Shown here: piece after piece, positions 9,481 to 20,400 of the stretch
Layout of the letters: each line of letters opens with the position of its first letter
Numbering within the stretch: the stretch's first letter is position 1
Program-made: the position numbers and the translations under genes
The notes under the pieces: model-generated
The model's database searches: none
What the model was told of the DNA's origin: nothing
The model's input: the letters and a program-made list of their open reading frames with translations, nothing else
Assembly (NCBI RefSeq): GCF_020150455.1
Contig: NZ_CP083740.1
Location: 496,001 to 560,000, forward strand
Origin: Bremerella sp. TYQ1
GTDB lineage: Bacteria > Planctomycetota > Planctomycetia > Pirellulales > Pirellulaceae
Direction of reading: 5' to 3'
Length of the DNA: 64,000 nt

Positions 9481-10623
9481 TTACGGCTTGACGTCACGAA
9501 TCGCGGTGCCGAGGTGATCGCAGACACGAAGCTCAAAGTGCCAGACGTTAGTCCACGACTGCGTTTGCTCGTTCTGAACTACTTTGACGAGGATTGTGTT
9601 TTCGCCAGCGTTTAGTTCTGCTGATGCAGAGTACTGATCGAAATTGTCGCCGGCATGATAGACTTTGTCGGCAGCGATAAGCTTTTCATTGACCCAGACC
9701 TTCGTCGCATTCGGCGAACCCCAGCGAAGCTCAACCACTTGCGGCTTGTCCGAATCAAACCTGGTAACCGCATAGCCCACGACTTCTTTCACCGGGGCGA
9801 AAGTCTTATTGAAGTCGACACGTTTTTTACCACTGCCAAGATCAACTTTCTTCCAAGCGGCAGGGCCAGGCAATTCGTCGACTAACTTGCCTGGATACCT
9901 AGCGGTCAGATCAATTTTCTGTTCGGGAGGATACGTCGCATCAAAACCGTCTCCTTTAGCGAATTCAAACGGTGCGATGAGATGCCAGCTTTTCAGGAAC
10001 CCAAAGTGCTCGGTGGTGTCGACTTCGACATCAAGTTTCTCGAGTGCATCGGCAATTTGCTGGGCTTGATACGCGTTTCGTGTTGCGTCGAGTGCTGCCT
10101 TGTAGGTGGCAATCGCATCGGTAGCTTGCTCTTTTTCGACAAACGCACTGGCTTGATTCATAAGGCGTGCGACGGCAAGCAAACGAAGCTCTAAAGAAGC
10201 ATCGTTAGTGAATGAAGGGACCAACGAATCTGCCGTTGGAGCGTCTTGCTGCTTTAGCAAATGAAAGGCAACCGACCTCGACTTGGGAGAATGCTTATCC
10301 GATTCGATGAAGCGGACCAGTGTTTCCGATGTTACTGGGTTGCCACTTTGCTGGGCCTTTTGAGCGATCGCCTCTACGGCGCCACGGAGCCAGTTGGCAG
10401 AGACTGGTTTCTCTTCGTCGATGGCGGCCAAGATGCTTGGAACGGAGGACTGATCGAGCTGGCTAAGCGACTCCATCGCTGCGACTGCTTCAGGATATCC
10501 CTTGCCGTCGGAGCCAATGTTGTTGATCGTTTCGGTCAGCTGATTTACATCGGCGGCATGTATTGGCGACACCGAACTTGCTAAAGCAACAACGGCGAGA
10601 AGGATGATACAAGTGCGATTCAT
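9481..10623 (-). CDS. Exported two-part protein, helical repeats plus beta-sandwich
   Basis: 380 residues with a signal peptide cleaved near IHAAD. Residues about 25-200 are helix-rich and repetitive, like HEAT or similar solenoid repeats. Residues about 210-380 look like a carbohydrate-binding or galactose-binding-like beta sandwich: FGFLKSWHLIAPFEF, then RWGSPNATKVWVNEKLI, then NAGENTILVKVVQ. That second part is common in large planctomycete exported proteins, where it decorates hydrolases or cytochromes. No catalytic motif is visible. It is followed after 19 bases by the PQQ-repeat gene, so the two products probably work in the same place, outside the cytoplasmic membrane. Function unknown. 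Confidence 0.65.
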   Translation of the reverse strand: MNRTCIILLAVVALASSVSPIHAADVNQLTETINNIGSDGKGYPEAVAAMESLSQLDQSSVPSILAAIDEEKPVSANWLRGAVEAIAQKAQQSGNPVTSETLVRFIESDKHSPKSRSVAFHLLKQQDAPTADSLVPSFTNDASLELRLLAVARLMNQASAFVEKEQATDAIATYKAALDATRNAYQAQQIADALEKLDVEVDTTEHFGFLKSWHLIAPFEFAKGDGFDATYPPEQKIDLTARYPGKLVDELPGPAAWKKVDLGSGKKRVDFNKTFAPVKEVVGYAVTRFDSDKPQVVELRWGSPNATKVWVNEKLIAADKVYHAGDNFDQYSASAELNAGENTILVKVVQNEQTQSWTNVWHFELRVCDHLGTAIRDVKP

Positions 10624-10719
10624 CGTTCGACTTTATCAATAGGAAAGCGGATAGGGCTTGCCCGATTGTAAACGATGAACGGGTAAGGTGAAGCGTTTGA
10701 AGGAAAGTTTCATACGATC

Positions 10720-12360
10720 CTAGAAAAGGATCGTTTCCGAAACAAATACGCCATCGCGGCGAAGTGAAGGGGTATCGGAGAGGTTCAAGACGCCGAGAAC
10801 CTCGAAGAAGCTTCGCTTGGTGGTCTTTCGCTGATAACGAAGGCCAAACCCGTAGACTAAGTCGCCATTAGGTGTTTGGAAGGCAATTTCAGGGGCGATG
10901 GATTCGTCTTCGTGATGGCGGAACAGTTGTACGCCGAGCGATGCGCCGTAGTTCTCCCCTAGATTGTTGCCCGTCGAAATGGAGACAAGCGGGTTAACAT
11001 CAAATGCGGAGCGTAAGCGATTAAAGCCACCACCTGCCGCTGAATTCCAACCTTCGGTCGCGTAAAAGACATTGCAGTAAGCGACACCGAACTCGATGCC
11101 AAAAGGATGCGCCGGCGTCAGATAGGTGTAGTTTGTTTCTAACACAAAGAGTTCGCCGCTTCCCGTGCCAGCTTCGTCTCCAAATTTAAAAAGTGCCCGG
11201 CCAGCGTAATTGAATTGGCCATGGAACTTGGTGCGGCTGATCGCTGCAAAGTGTTGATTGCGCCCCGCTGCATCTGGGGTCTCCACAAACAGATAGGTTG
11301 CTTCGTAGAACTCTCGTTCGTAGTCGACACTGACATTCGTACCGTACATCCGGCCGTTGTCATCCGCGACATTCTCAACGTCGCTCGCGGCGTAAATTCC
11401 TTGGATGTTGATGTTGCTCGTATTGCCGACAAACAATGTGTTCTTGTTGATCGCAAGACCTAGGATCTCGTCATTCATCAACAGATCGTTGTGTAGCTGA
11501 AAGGGGAACTTGCCCCCGACCATATGAATGTCACGTACCGCGAATGGGTCCATGAAGCCCGAGAAGATGCTGTGTAACTCTCCTTCGAACCAAAATCGTT
11601 GAGGGACACCGGTGCTGTTGTCCACGTAGCCGGCGGGGTCGCTGAATCGATAATACGATCCGCCGGTATCTCCTTCACCTAAGGGACGGAACTGGACGTG
11701 AAAACGTTCTGTGCCGGTCAAACGCAAGTCCATGTCGACAAGCAATTGATGTCCGAGGCCATCACTGCGAGTGTTTCCTTGCTTGAAGGCAATCGCACTG
11801 AATTGATAACCACCATAGGCGACGAAACGAGGTTCCCAGTTATACGCATCTGGTCCAAACCAATGCAGAGGTGACTGTTTGATAGGCTCTTCACCCTCGA
11901 ACTGCGTGAAGAGCGTGAATGGCTCAGGATCGACGTAGTCTTCCGGTAATCGAAGCAGTTCAAAGTCGGCGTGCGCATCTTCTGCTGGCCACCCCAAGCG
12001 ATCTCCTTCAGGCGAGTAGATGTAGGAGCCACCATGTTGCCACAGTTCTTCATCCAGCGGAGGCAACGGTTCGTCTTCCCAGGGAGTCTTATTTCCTGAC
12101 GTATCAGGGACCGTCGGAGGAAGTAATTTGGGTTTGGCGGCCGGAGTATCGAGTGCCTCGACTGGGGGCGGGATCGGTGCGACGCTGGGTTGCCGATAGC
12201 TCGCGGGAATCGTCGGCATCGGCCGATCAACCTGGCCGGGGAGTGGCGGCAACGTGAACATTGTTTCGTCCGCCTTCAACGAGACGCACGAACACAGAAC
12301 CGCTGCACACCAAGCAGCAGCAAAGGTGAATAAGAGGTTTAATTGTCGGATTCTTATCAT
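10720..12360 (-). CDS. Outer-membrane beta-barrel (porin-like) protein
   Basis: 546 residues with a signal peptide (LFTFAAAWCAAVLCSC), a Pro-rich linker to about residue 110, then a region of short amphipathic beta strands rich in Tyr, Phe and Gly (for example RFVAYGGYQFSAIAF, GIEFGVAYCNVFYA, YGFGLRYQRK). The chain ends in Phe (SETILF), as outer-membrane barrels usually do. LCSC could be a lipobox, but the fit is poor. The start codon overlaps the stop of the hexaheme cytochrome c gene by four bases (ATGA), so the two are translationally coupled. A barrel coupled to a multiheme cytochrome could form an electron conduit across the outer membrane; that is inference. A plain substrate porin is the alternative. 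Confidence 0.7.
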   Translation of the reverse strand: MIRIRQLNLLFTFAAAWCAAVLCSCVSLKADETMFTLPPLPGQVDRPMPTIPASYRQPSVAPIPPPVEALDTPAAKPKLLPPTVPDTSGNKTPWEDEPLPPLDEELWQHGGSYIYSPEGDRLGWPAEDAHADFELLRLPEDYVDPEPFTLFTQFEGEEPIKQSPLHWFGPDAYNWEPRFVAYGGYQFSAIAFKQGNTRSDGLGHQLLVDMDLRLTGTERFHVQFRPLGEGDTGGSYYRFSDPAGYVDNSTGVPQRFWFEGELHSIFSGFMDPFAVRDIHMVGGKFPFQLHNDLLMNDEILGLAINKNTLFVGNTSNINIQGIYAASDVENVADDNGRMYGTNVSVDYEREFYEATYLFVETPDAAGRNQHFAAISRTKFHGQFNYAGRALFKFGDEAGTGSGELFVLETNYTYLTPAHPFGIEFGVAYCNVFYATEGWNSAAGGGFNRLRSAFDVNPLVSISTGNNLGENYGASLGVQLFRHHEDESIAPEIAFQTPNGDLVYGFGLRYQRKTTKRSFFEVLGVLNLSDTPSLRRDGVFVSETILF

Positions 12361-14330
12361 GGAGTGACCTCAATCGTGCCACACCATTCTTGCAGGACGA
12401 CAACCTCGAGAAGGTGCTTCAGATGAGGCGTGCCGATGCGATCGAGTAATGTCGGAGGAAGGTGACGGAAATTGAGGCGGACCGTCACGTGGTAAATACC
12501 CGGTTCGTTAGGAAGGTGAATCGGGTAGCTCTTGCCCTGTTTGGATAGTGGAGCAAGACTTCCTTTGGCGATTCGGAATGCGGGTGGACGACCGAACGAT
12601 GCGGAGACTCCTTCGGCCGGACGTACGAAGCTTAGCGGGTTCAAGTGACGGTTGACGGAGAGAACCACCGATCGATCGGTGCCTTCTGCCGTGAGAGCTG
12701 TAAACTTGTTTTGGAAGTTTAGCAAGTGTTTGTCGTACGGTACTTTTCCTGCGAGGACAGCATGACTGTGCTCGTCCCGGAGGTCACCGTTATCGTCGAG
12801 ATCACCCGAGGTGAAAATCGTTCGCCCTTGAGCATCGCGAACGATCGTCGATACCCAAGCTTGACGCTCGGCAGTGAATCCTGTCGGAAAGCTATGCCCT
12901 GGCAGCTTGCTTTTGACTTCGACATCGACGTGAACTTTCTCGCCGCAGGCGGCCCGTTCTGGAGCAGCGACGAACAAATCGGCTGCTTGCGAAAGAACTT
13001 CGTAACGTTTCTCGTTGGCAATCCGAAGGCTGTGTCGGTTCTTTTTGCGAAGTTCGGTAAGCGTTTCTTTTTCGTAGGTCGTCAGCGAGTCCCAGTCGCG
13101 GTAATCCTTCTCGTACATCCAATCCAGTTTCTCCGGGAACTCGGTATCAGGGAGAAGAGAATAGTCTGGACCAGCGAAGGTGTGATCGGTCAAACGACGA
13201 AGCGGAAGTTGTTCTTTCGGTACGCCTGGCACGGATGCAGCGTAACCCAATGGGCGTTCGCAATCTTTGAAGGGGATTCCTTGAACGGGACCCATGTGGC
13301 ACTGCTGACAAGTGATTCCTTGCTTGGCGGCGGGGCTATTTTGCCATTCGCTGAAGGCTTCTTCGAGACGGACGCCCTGCGGGTTTGTGACATCGTGGCA
13401 TTCGCCACAAAACTGCGAGGATTTGATGTATGGGAGGCCCGCGGAGTTATGAGCGCCAATTGCTTCTCCGTCGGCAGCGTCGTCGAACGGGCCGTACATG
13501 CAAGCGTCGAGTAGTTGGCCTGGCTCAACGGGGACGCGTCCGCTCGACTTGTAATGTTTAGTGCTACGGCGATGGCAAGAGACACAAGTCACACCTTCCA
13601 TCGAAATTCGAGAGCGATGGACGTTTCGTCGATTGCCGTTTTCGCCGAGGGCAGTCCCTACCGGCGTGTGGCAGCGAGTGCAAAAGGTGCCTTGCGTGCC
13701 TTGTGTGCGTTCCATCAACGTCAAGTTGAATGCTTCGAAGACAGGGCTATGCTGAGCATAGGCATGCATCGAGCGCGACCACTCGTCGTATTGCTTCGGG
13801 TGACATGCCTGGCACTGCTTGGCCGATGGAAAACTCATCTCCGTGAGGGGGGTGATGTTGCAGTTTTCCGGCAGGGTGTATTCCAACGCACCGTTGGCGA
13901 TCCACCGGTGCATTGCTTCCAGTTGGCCGGATGTAAGCCATTCCAACTTCTCTGGTGGCATTTCTGGTGTGCGAGGCATTCCAGAGCCTGGTTCCGCGTG
14001 CTCGTCCCATTCGACATACATCAGCAGAACGGACTTTTTCGGATCACCAGGGACGATAAGCGGATCGTTGCCAACTTTTCCTGCCAGAATGGCTTCGTAC
14101 GAAGTCAGGTCGACTCGCTTGGAATCAGGACGATGACATCCTGTACATTTGTTGGTCAGCGTCATGAAGACTTCTGGCCAATCAGGATCATACGGATGAG
14201 GGTCAGAGATAATATGCGGAATCGCAGCCACCGGCGTGGGCGTTCCTCCCCAGAATAACAGCGCGCCGACCAAGCCTAGACCCATGGTCAGGACCACCAA
14301 TTGGGAGGTCAATTTCTTCGCTGCTGGCAT
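12357..14330 (-). CDS. Hexaheme c-type cytochrome, cytochrome c554-like
   Basis: 657 residues from ATG 14330, which has AAGGA seven bases upstream and begins just before the membrane segment LVVLTMGLGLVGALLFW. Further in-frame codons reach back to 14420, without support. Six CXXCH heme sites are visible: CTGCH near residue 62 inside a planctomycete cytochrome C-type segment with a following MPPEK, then CQACH, CTRCH, CVSCH, CGECH and CQQCH between about residues 185 and 345. The second group has the spacing of the cytochrome c554/NapC-like fold. The C-terminal 250 residues carry no heme and look like a beta-rich domain (FPTGFTAERQAW). Periplasmic electron transfer is the expected role; donor and acceptor are unknown. 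It is coupled by ATGA overlap to the barrel protein. Confidence 0.85.
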   Translation of the reverse strand: MPAAKKLTSQLVVLTMGLGLVGALLFWGGTPTPVAAIPHIISDPHPYDPDWPEVFMTLTNKCTGCHRPDSKRVDLTSYEAILAGKVGNDPLIVPGDPKKSVLLMYVEWDEHAEPGSGMPRTPEMPPEKLEWLTSGQLEAMHRWIANGALEYTLPENCNITPLTEMSFPSAKQCQACHPKQYDEWSRSMHAYAQHSPVFEAFNLTLMERTQGTQGTFCTRCHTPVGTALGENGNRRNVHRSRISMEGVTCVSCHRRSTKHYKSSGRVPVEPGQLLDACMYGPFDDAADGEAIGAHNSAGLPYIKSSQFCGECHDVTNPQGVRLEEAFSEWQNSPAAKQGITCQQCHMGPVQGIPFKDCERPLGYAASVPGVPKEQLPLRRLTDHTFAGPDYSLLPDTEFPEKLDWMYEKDYRDWDSLTTYEKETLTELRKKNRHSLRIANEKRYEVLSQAADLFVAAPERAACGEKVHVDVEVKSKLPGHSFPTGFTAERQAWVSTIVRDAQGRTIFTSGDLDDNGDLRDEHSHAVLAGKVPYDKHLLNFQNKFTALTAEGTDRSVVLSVNRHLNPLSFVRPAEGVSASFGRPPAFRIAKGSLAPLSKQGKSYPIHLPNEPGIYHVTVRLNFRHLPPTLLDRIGTPHLKHLLEVVVLQEWCGTIEVTP

Positions 14331-14564
14331 TCGGGCATCCTTCCCGTCGATCAATCTCGTTTCCACCCTCCACTGGCGGAAACATGCTAGGTAAGCGCAA
14401 GACGCTCGCCACGCTGGCATTCTTCGGCTTGCCGCGTGGGGCAGGCTTAGCTAACTAAGTTTAAGTGCGTTCATTGGAATAATCGGAAAGGCTTGATACG
14501 CCCCTTCATATTCCCGCAACAGAATGATAAAGAAACTCGACAATGGGGGAACCAGCCACCTAGG

Positions 14565-17000
14565 TTAGGTAGCTTCCAACTGCTTTACGGCGTCGATCAA
14601 ATCTTTATCACGCGACTTTGCAGCCGACTCTGCTGCCACCTTGGTCATGGCGCCCGCCGCGGTGGTGGCTCCGTTCGCCTTCAAAGATGGCACGTGCTCA
14701 ATAGCGTGTTGCGCAATCGCTGCATGCACTTTTGAGGAACTGGTCGAGCTGGATGCTAGCTGCATGGCTTTGAGATGCCATTCGCCTTCGTCGATTGAAA
14801 ATCGGGTATGCCAATCGTGAATGATGCGAGTGCAGGTCTCGAAATCGCCACCGCGGGCTGCTTCTGCCAAGGCATAGCGGAAGCCAGCAAATTGTTCCGG
14901 CGAACCATTCGGCATGCTAACCGCTTCCGCGGCCATCTCTTGACCAATCTTTCCATGATCGTCGATCCGTTTAGCCGACTGGATTCGGGCGTTCCATTTC
15001 TCTTGGAACGCCGCCGCAGGCGCCGAAAGATCGGCGTCAGATGGAATGCTGGCTTGTTCGATCAGATCGTCCGACAGCTGATAGGGATCATCTAGCACGG
15101 CAACTAAACTATCGATTTCCTCTTCAGGTAGAAAAGCGGTCGACCACTCTTCGCGGGCCCGATCAGCTCCACCATCCGGAGTAACCAACAGGAATGCTCC
15201 GATAATCTTCTTGGTTTCTGCCTGCGTTGGCAGTTCCATTTCGGCAAGAAACTTGGCTAACCCAGGAGGAATGTCGTCGAGCGTATACCTTCGATTTTCG
15301 CCATTCACACGTAGTACGAGTCGATTCGCATCGGCCTCGACCACTTTCGTAAGCATTCCATTAACGTCTAGATCCTCATCCGATTGCAACTTGGCAAGAC
15401 GAGAAGAAACGGCGGTCCAGAATTGCTGATTCAATTCGACAAGCTGTTTTAGGTTATTAAGCTTGGCTTGGTGTTCCGGAATCGTCGCCAATGGTTCGGC
15501 TTGGGCAAGCGCTTGCTGAGCAGCCGCCGAGTGACGTTCGATCATTTGTTGACGAGCTTGCTTGAGTAGGCCTCCTAGCTTGGATGCATTTTCAATCTTG
15601 GAATCGCCAGCCGAAACAGATTGAGGCATCGGCATCGACATCGGATCGTTTGGCGTTGATGTCATCTCTGTGGAAGAATCAGGCATCGTGCTGGCAACCA
15701 TTTCGCCGGCCAGATACTTCTTTTTCGCAGCTTCCAATGCGGTCAGGGCCCCTCCATCGGCACCTGACTGGGACCAAAGGTTACGGACGTAATCGATATC
15801 TGCCTTAGAAGACAGCAGCAAATGGGAAGCTTCGATTCGCTGCTTTACGGTATCTTCCCCTTTAAGGCGACTTTTGGCGATCGCGCGTTTTAAGCCATCG
15901 GGAAGGTTTCCTCGTTCGTAGCCCTTATTCTGTCCTGCGAATCGAATCACCACGCGGTTGTCATCCACCGTGGTAACGATGAAGGACGTACTGCCGACGG
16001 TAAGCTCTTCATTTTCGCGAAGACTGTTCAGTCCTTCATTGAGAGCTCGGTTGTAGGCCATCAAGTCTTGGACGAACTGATCGATCTGGCTGAACTGTTC
16101 TTTGCCGCGATCCGTTTTGGGAGTCTTGCGAACTTCGTCGAGGGAAATGGAAGCCTGGGCTAAGTCTTGCTTGGCTATGCCTGTCCAGGCAGCTGCGATT
16201 GCTGATTGCAGCTGCGCTTCGTCTGCCGGAGTGGCTTGCGGTTCCGGAGGTTTCTCAGGCATCGCGGGCATGCCTGCCATGGTTTCGTCGGGATTGCCAA
16301 GTCCGGGGATTGAGTTGGCTAGCTCGTTTGCGTCGGGGCGATTGCCTCGATTCGGTTTGGGGGGCAGCTTACCCTTATCGTCGGGAGTCGTTTCTTCTTC
16401 GATCGGTTCCGTAGTGGTTGGCGACTGGGGTTCTGGATCGTTCTGCGCTACTTCGGGAGTCGCTGGCTCCGTGAATACGTAATAGGCCCCACCACCAATG
16501 GCTGCTAGAAGGAGCAATGCGCCGCCACCTAAGTACAAACCAAAAGCCGAATTCTTTGCGCGACTCTTCGCGCTTGATGCCGCGGAGGCTTTCTTCGACT
16601 TCAAGTTGATTTCACTTGAAGAATCAGACGAAGCCGGAGGGTTGGCGACAGCAGCAGGAGCGGCAACCGGCTGGGCAACGGCAACCGTCGGTTGAACTGG
16701 CTGAGCAGGGGCTGCTTGACCACTGAAATAAGACTGAAGCTGCTGATCGTAGGCCTGTTTTTGGGCAGGATCTAGCAAACAGTTCTGAGCGAGTTGAATC
16801 TCGGAGACCAATGTCTGCCGCAATGGCTCATCGGCTGGCGCCATGGGAATGGATGCCCTTGCCATCGCATTCTGGGCTGCAACCATAATCTTGCCGGTAT
16901 CGGCCTCGTACATCGGAAGCCCCAACAGCGTATAGCAGTCTGGACGCCCGGCGACGTTTAGGCCCAACCACATTTGATACGGATTGGTTGCTTGAGTCAT
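14565..17000 (-). CDS. J-domain-like membrane protein with long periplasmic or cytoplasmic tail
   Basis: 811 residues. The first 75 residues resemble the planctomycete J-domain-like module (NPYQMWLGL, then YTLLGLPMYEAD, then LLDPAQKQAYDQQL) but lack the HPD triad needed to stimulate Hsp70. An Ala/Pro/Val linker leads to one membrane segment near residues 155-172 (GGGALLLLAAIGGGAYYVF). An acidic Pro/Thr-rich linker follows, then two similar halves: each has a helical segment, then a short beta unit (ELTVGSTSFIVTTVDDNRVVIRF and a related stretch near residue 545) followed by ...DxxPxGL and a helical tail. So the body is probably an internal duplication. Function unknown. It is upstream of the cytochrome gene by 234 bases and divergent from the macroglobulin gene. 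Confidence 0.65.
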   Translation of the reverse strand: MTQATNPYQMWLGLNVAGRPDCYTLLGLPMYEADTGKIMVAAQNAMARASIPMAPADEPLRQTLVSEIQLAQNCLLDPAQKQAYDQQLQSYFSGQAAPAQPVQPTVAVAQPVAAPAAVANPPASSDSSSEINLKSKKASAASSAKSRAKNSAFGLYLGGGALLLLAAIGGGAYYVFTEPATPEVAQNDPEPQSPTTTEPIEEETTPDDKGKLPPKPNRGNRPDANELANSIPGLGNPDETMAGMPAMPEKPPEPQATPADEAQLQSAIAAAWTGIAKQDLAQASISLDEVRKTPKTDRGKEQFSQIDQFVQDLMAYNRALNEGLNSLRENEELTVGSTSFIVTTVDDNRVVIRFAGQNKGYERGNLPDGLKRAIAKSRLKGEDTVKQRIEASHLLLSSKADIDYVRNLWSQSGADGGALTALEAAKKKYLAGEMVASTMPDSSTEMTSTPNDPMSMPMPQSVSAGDSKIENASKLGGLLKQARQQMIERHSAAAQQALAQAEPLATIPEHQAKLNNLKQLVELNQQFWTAVSSRLAKLQSDEDLDVNGMLTKVVEADANRLVLRVNGENRRYTLDDIPPGLAKFLAEMELPTQAETKKIIGAFLLVTPDGGADRAREEWSTAFLPEEEIDSLVAVLDDPYQLSDDLIEQASIPSDADLSAPAAAFQEKWNARIQSAKRIDDHGKIGQEMAAEAVSMPNGSPEQFAGFRYALAEAARGGDFETCTRIIHDWHTRFSIDEGEWHLKAMQLASSSTSSSKVHAAIAQHAIEHVPSLKANGATTAAGAMTKVAAESAAKSRDKDLIDAVKQLEAT

Positions 17001-17450
17001 TCCTCGTTACTCGCAATAGGGGATCAATATCTCAAAGCTAGTCGCCGTTTCGCCTGGTGGCGTAGGGCGGACAGCAATTCGCCTCTGCTTATACGACGAG
17101 GAAGCGACCGATTTTGTTTCGTAAATCGGTTATATCGGCAATGATGGGGGGTGACGCTCATTGCCAGGGGGGTGTTACGACCAATTGTACTGGCTTCGTC
17201 CCAATCGAAAAGAGACGTTTCCTCGTCATCTTAGCCACACAAAGGTTTCTTGCTGCAAATTTGCCCAAGTTTTCGCAAGGTTAAAATTGTGGAAAGTTGT
17301 GAAATGTAGAATCACAGAATCTCAACACAAAAGACATTTTGTTGAAATCGATTTGCTTCAACGAATCGTCTAGCTGTGGACCGGACAATCGAGTCACGCT
17401 ACCCTTTCAAACCCCAATCAGAACTGAATAGACCGCCGCGAGGACGCCCC
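17001..17450. other. Divergent intergenic region, A/T-rich toward the macroglobulin gene
   Basis: 450 bases with no gene I can support. The half nearer 17450 is A/T-rich, as expected for the macroglobulin promoter. An open frame at 17161-17373 has no ribosome site and ordinary shadow composition. Codons 17376-17450 are in frame with the next gene but read as leader. Confidence 0.5.
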
Positions 17451-20400
17451 ATGAAGACTTATTCGTTCGTCCGCACAATACCTTTGGCAATTCTTTGCTG
17501 CTGTGCCGCTTTAATGACCGTATGGCTTGGCATGCATTCCACCACCGCTCAAGGTCCCGCTCCGGACATCAAACATATGGAAAAGCTCTATCAAGAGGGC
17601 AATTACAAAGAGGCTTATGAAACGGCCGAGAAGCTCTTTGTCGACGCCAATCAAGACCCCAAGGAACTTGCTCGCACGCTCCAGTTGCCAGTGCAGTCGT
17701 TGCAGCAGCTTGGGCGATATCCAGAGGTGGACGCATTTCTCGAAAAGACAGCAACCGCTCAAAAAGACGAGTGGCGAGTTCTTCAGGCCATCGCTCAGCA
17801 GTACCGTCGTTTAAATCACTGGGGCGTGATCAACGACAACGAATTCCAGCGTGGGCCTGTGCGCGGCGGAGGAAAACGAGTCAACAGTATCGAACGAGAT
17901 CAGGCACGTGCACTTCAGCTGTTTGTGGAAGCAATGAAAGTTGCTCAATCAAAAGATGCTGAACCAGACATGGCGAATCTGTTTCTGGAATTGTCTCAGT
18001 TCTTTCTTAACAACGGCTACGGTCGCGGTGCTTGGCAGCTACAGTATCTGACCGATGTCGCCGAACTGCCTGACTATCAAGAGAGCTACAACTATGGCGG
18101 CTCAAATCAGGGAGCTCCTGTTGACGAAGAAGGGAACCCGATTTTCTATCCCCTTCCTAAGTCTTGGGAAGATGCCAAGAACGATGGCGAACGCATGCGT
18201 TGGGCGATGGAGCAAGTGGGTGAATACGATGCCAATCGTACCGGGCAAGTCAAACTTCAATGGGCGAACTTTTTGAACTCTCAGTTTGGTGTTCAAACGC
18301 TTCAGCAGTATCAATGGTTTTTCGCACCTCGAAATGACGAATCCGAAGACGAAACGCCGCATCTGTTGTCTTTGGGAACGCTGAAAGAAAACGAGACGAT
18401 TGCCCGCCTGGCAACTGGCATCAAGCGGTTTGAACTGCCGGACGAATTCAACCACATCAAAGTGTGGCGGCAGTTGATCGAAAATAAGGACGCGAATCGG
18501 AGCTCGGCATACGATCAATTGGCTTCCATCTTTGAGAATCGCCGTCAATATCCTGCTGCTGCTCAGCTCTGGCGCGAGGCCATTGAAGATGTCGGTCCCG
18601 GCAACAACGATTATCGCCGAAAACGACTTGCACAGATCACCGACAACTTGGGCCAATTTCAGGGTGGTGTCGTCAACGCGGCCGGGAAAGGGGCAACACT
18701 TCAATACTTGTTCCGCAACGGGGAGCAAGTCGACTTCACAGCACATGAAATCGATATTGAGAAGCTACTTGCAGATACCAAGCAATATCTGAAGTCGAAT
18801 CCTGGTCGGATCGATTATCAGAAGATGCAGTTCCAGCAAGTTGGTGAGAAGATTCTCTTCCAAGAAGATGGCAAAAACTACCTCGGCGAAGAAGTCGCGA
18901 AATGGACGGTCAAGCTGGATCCTCGTCCAGATCACCTCGATCGTCGAATTGACGTTCATGCTCCTTTGACTAATGCGGGCGCCTACATGGTGACCGCGAA
19001 GATGAAGGAGGGCAACGTCTGCAAGTTAGTTGTTTGGGTCGCTGATACGGTAATCGTTAGCAAGCAACTTGATCAGAAGAAGTTGTACTTCGTTGCCGAC
19101 GCGGTGACTGGAAAGCCGATCGAAAAAGCAAACGTCGAGTATTTCGGCTACAAGATGCAGCAGGTCCGACAGCAGAATCGGTTCAATGTTCTGACAAAGA
19201 ACTTCGCGGAGCTTACCGACGCCGATGGTCAGGTCATTCTCTCTGATGACCCTCTAAACCACGAATACCAATGGTTGGTGGTGGCACGTACCGATAAGGG
19301 ACGGTTCGCCTACATGGGATTCCAACACATTTGGTACGGACGTCAACACGATGCAACGTACAACGCGGTCCGTAGCTACGGTATTACCGACCGTCCCGTC
19401 TATCGTCCCGATCAAACGATGAAATTCAAATTCTGGACGCGACGCTCTCAATATGATCAAGCCGACGTCAGCCAATTTGCAGGGAAATCGTTCCAAGTAC
19501 ATTTGCGCGACCCACAAGGGAACGAGATCTTTAACAAGCAATTCACAGCCGACGAGTACGGTGGTGTGGAAGGAACTTGGGATATTCCTGCAGATGCCAA
19601 GCTAGGACAGTACAACCTTTTCACAAACCATGGGAATGTTCAGTTCCGTGTAGAGGAGTACAAGAAGCCAGAATTCGAGGTGACCGTTGATGCTCCGGAG
19701 AAGCCTGTCCAACTTGGCGAGACGATCACTGCAACGATCAACGCCAAGTACTATTTTGGTTCCCCGGTTACCAATGCCACTGTTAAATACAAAGTAGAAC
19801 GTTCCCCTTACAACCGTCACTGGTACCCAACAGCTCGTTGGGATTGGTGTTTCGGTGGTGGCTATTGGTGGTTCGCCTACGATTACACGTGGTACCCTGG
19901 CTTCCAGAACTGGGTTGGCTGTACGCGCCCGGCGCCATTTTGGATCGGCTGGTCGCACAATCCTCCTGAGCTTGTGGCTGAGCAGGAAGTTGAAATCGGG
20001 GAAGATGGTACTGTTCAAGTCGAAATTGACACGGCCCTCGCGAAGGCACTGCATGGTAACGAAGATCACCAGTACACCATCACCGCTGAGGTTCGCGATC
20101 AATCACGACGTACTATCGTCGGAAGTGGAAAAGTACTCGTCGCGAGAAAACCGTTCAAGGTTTATACCTGGGTCGATCGCGGCTACTACGACGTTGGCGA
20201 CAGCATAAACGCACACTTCTTAGCTCAAACGCTCGACGGCCGTGATGTGGCTGGAAAGGGTGAACTTAAACTCTTCAAGATAACCTACGACGATAAGAAC
20301 CAGCCGATCGAGACGGAAGTTCAAGCGTGGGATATCGAAATGAACGGGGAGGGAACCGTTTCCCAAACCATGAAGGCAAGTGCAGCCGGCCAATATCGCC

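Noticed and set aside
12300..12360. Lipobox reading of the barrel protein (LCSC)
   Set aside because: Residue before Cys and the position relative to the hydrophobic core fit poorly; a barrel protein is expected to have an ordinary signal peptide.
19602..20102. Long minus-strand frame inside the macroglobulin gene
   Set aside because: A shadow of the Trp/Tyr-rich coding stretch on the other strand; the macroglobulin reading is unambiguous.
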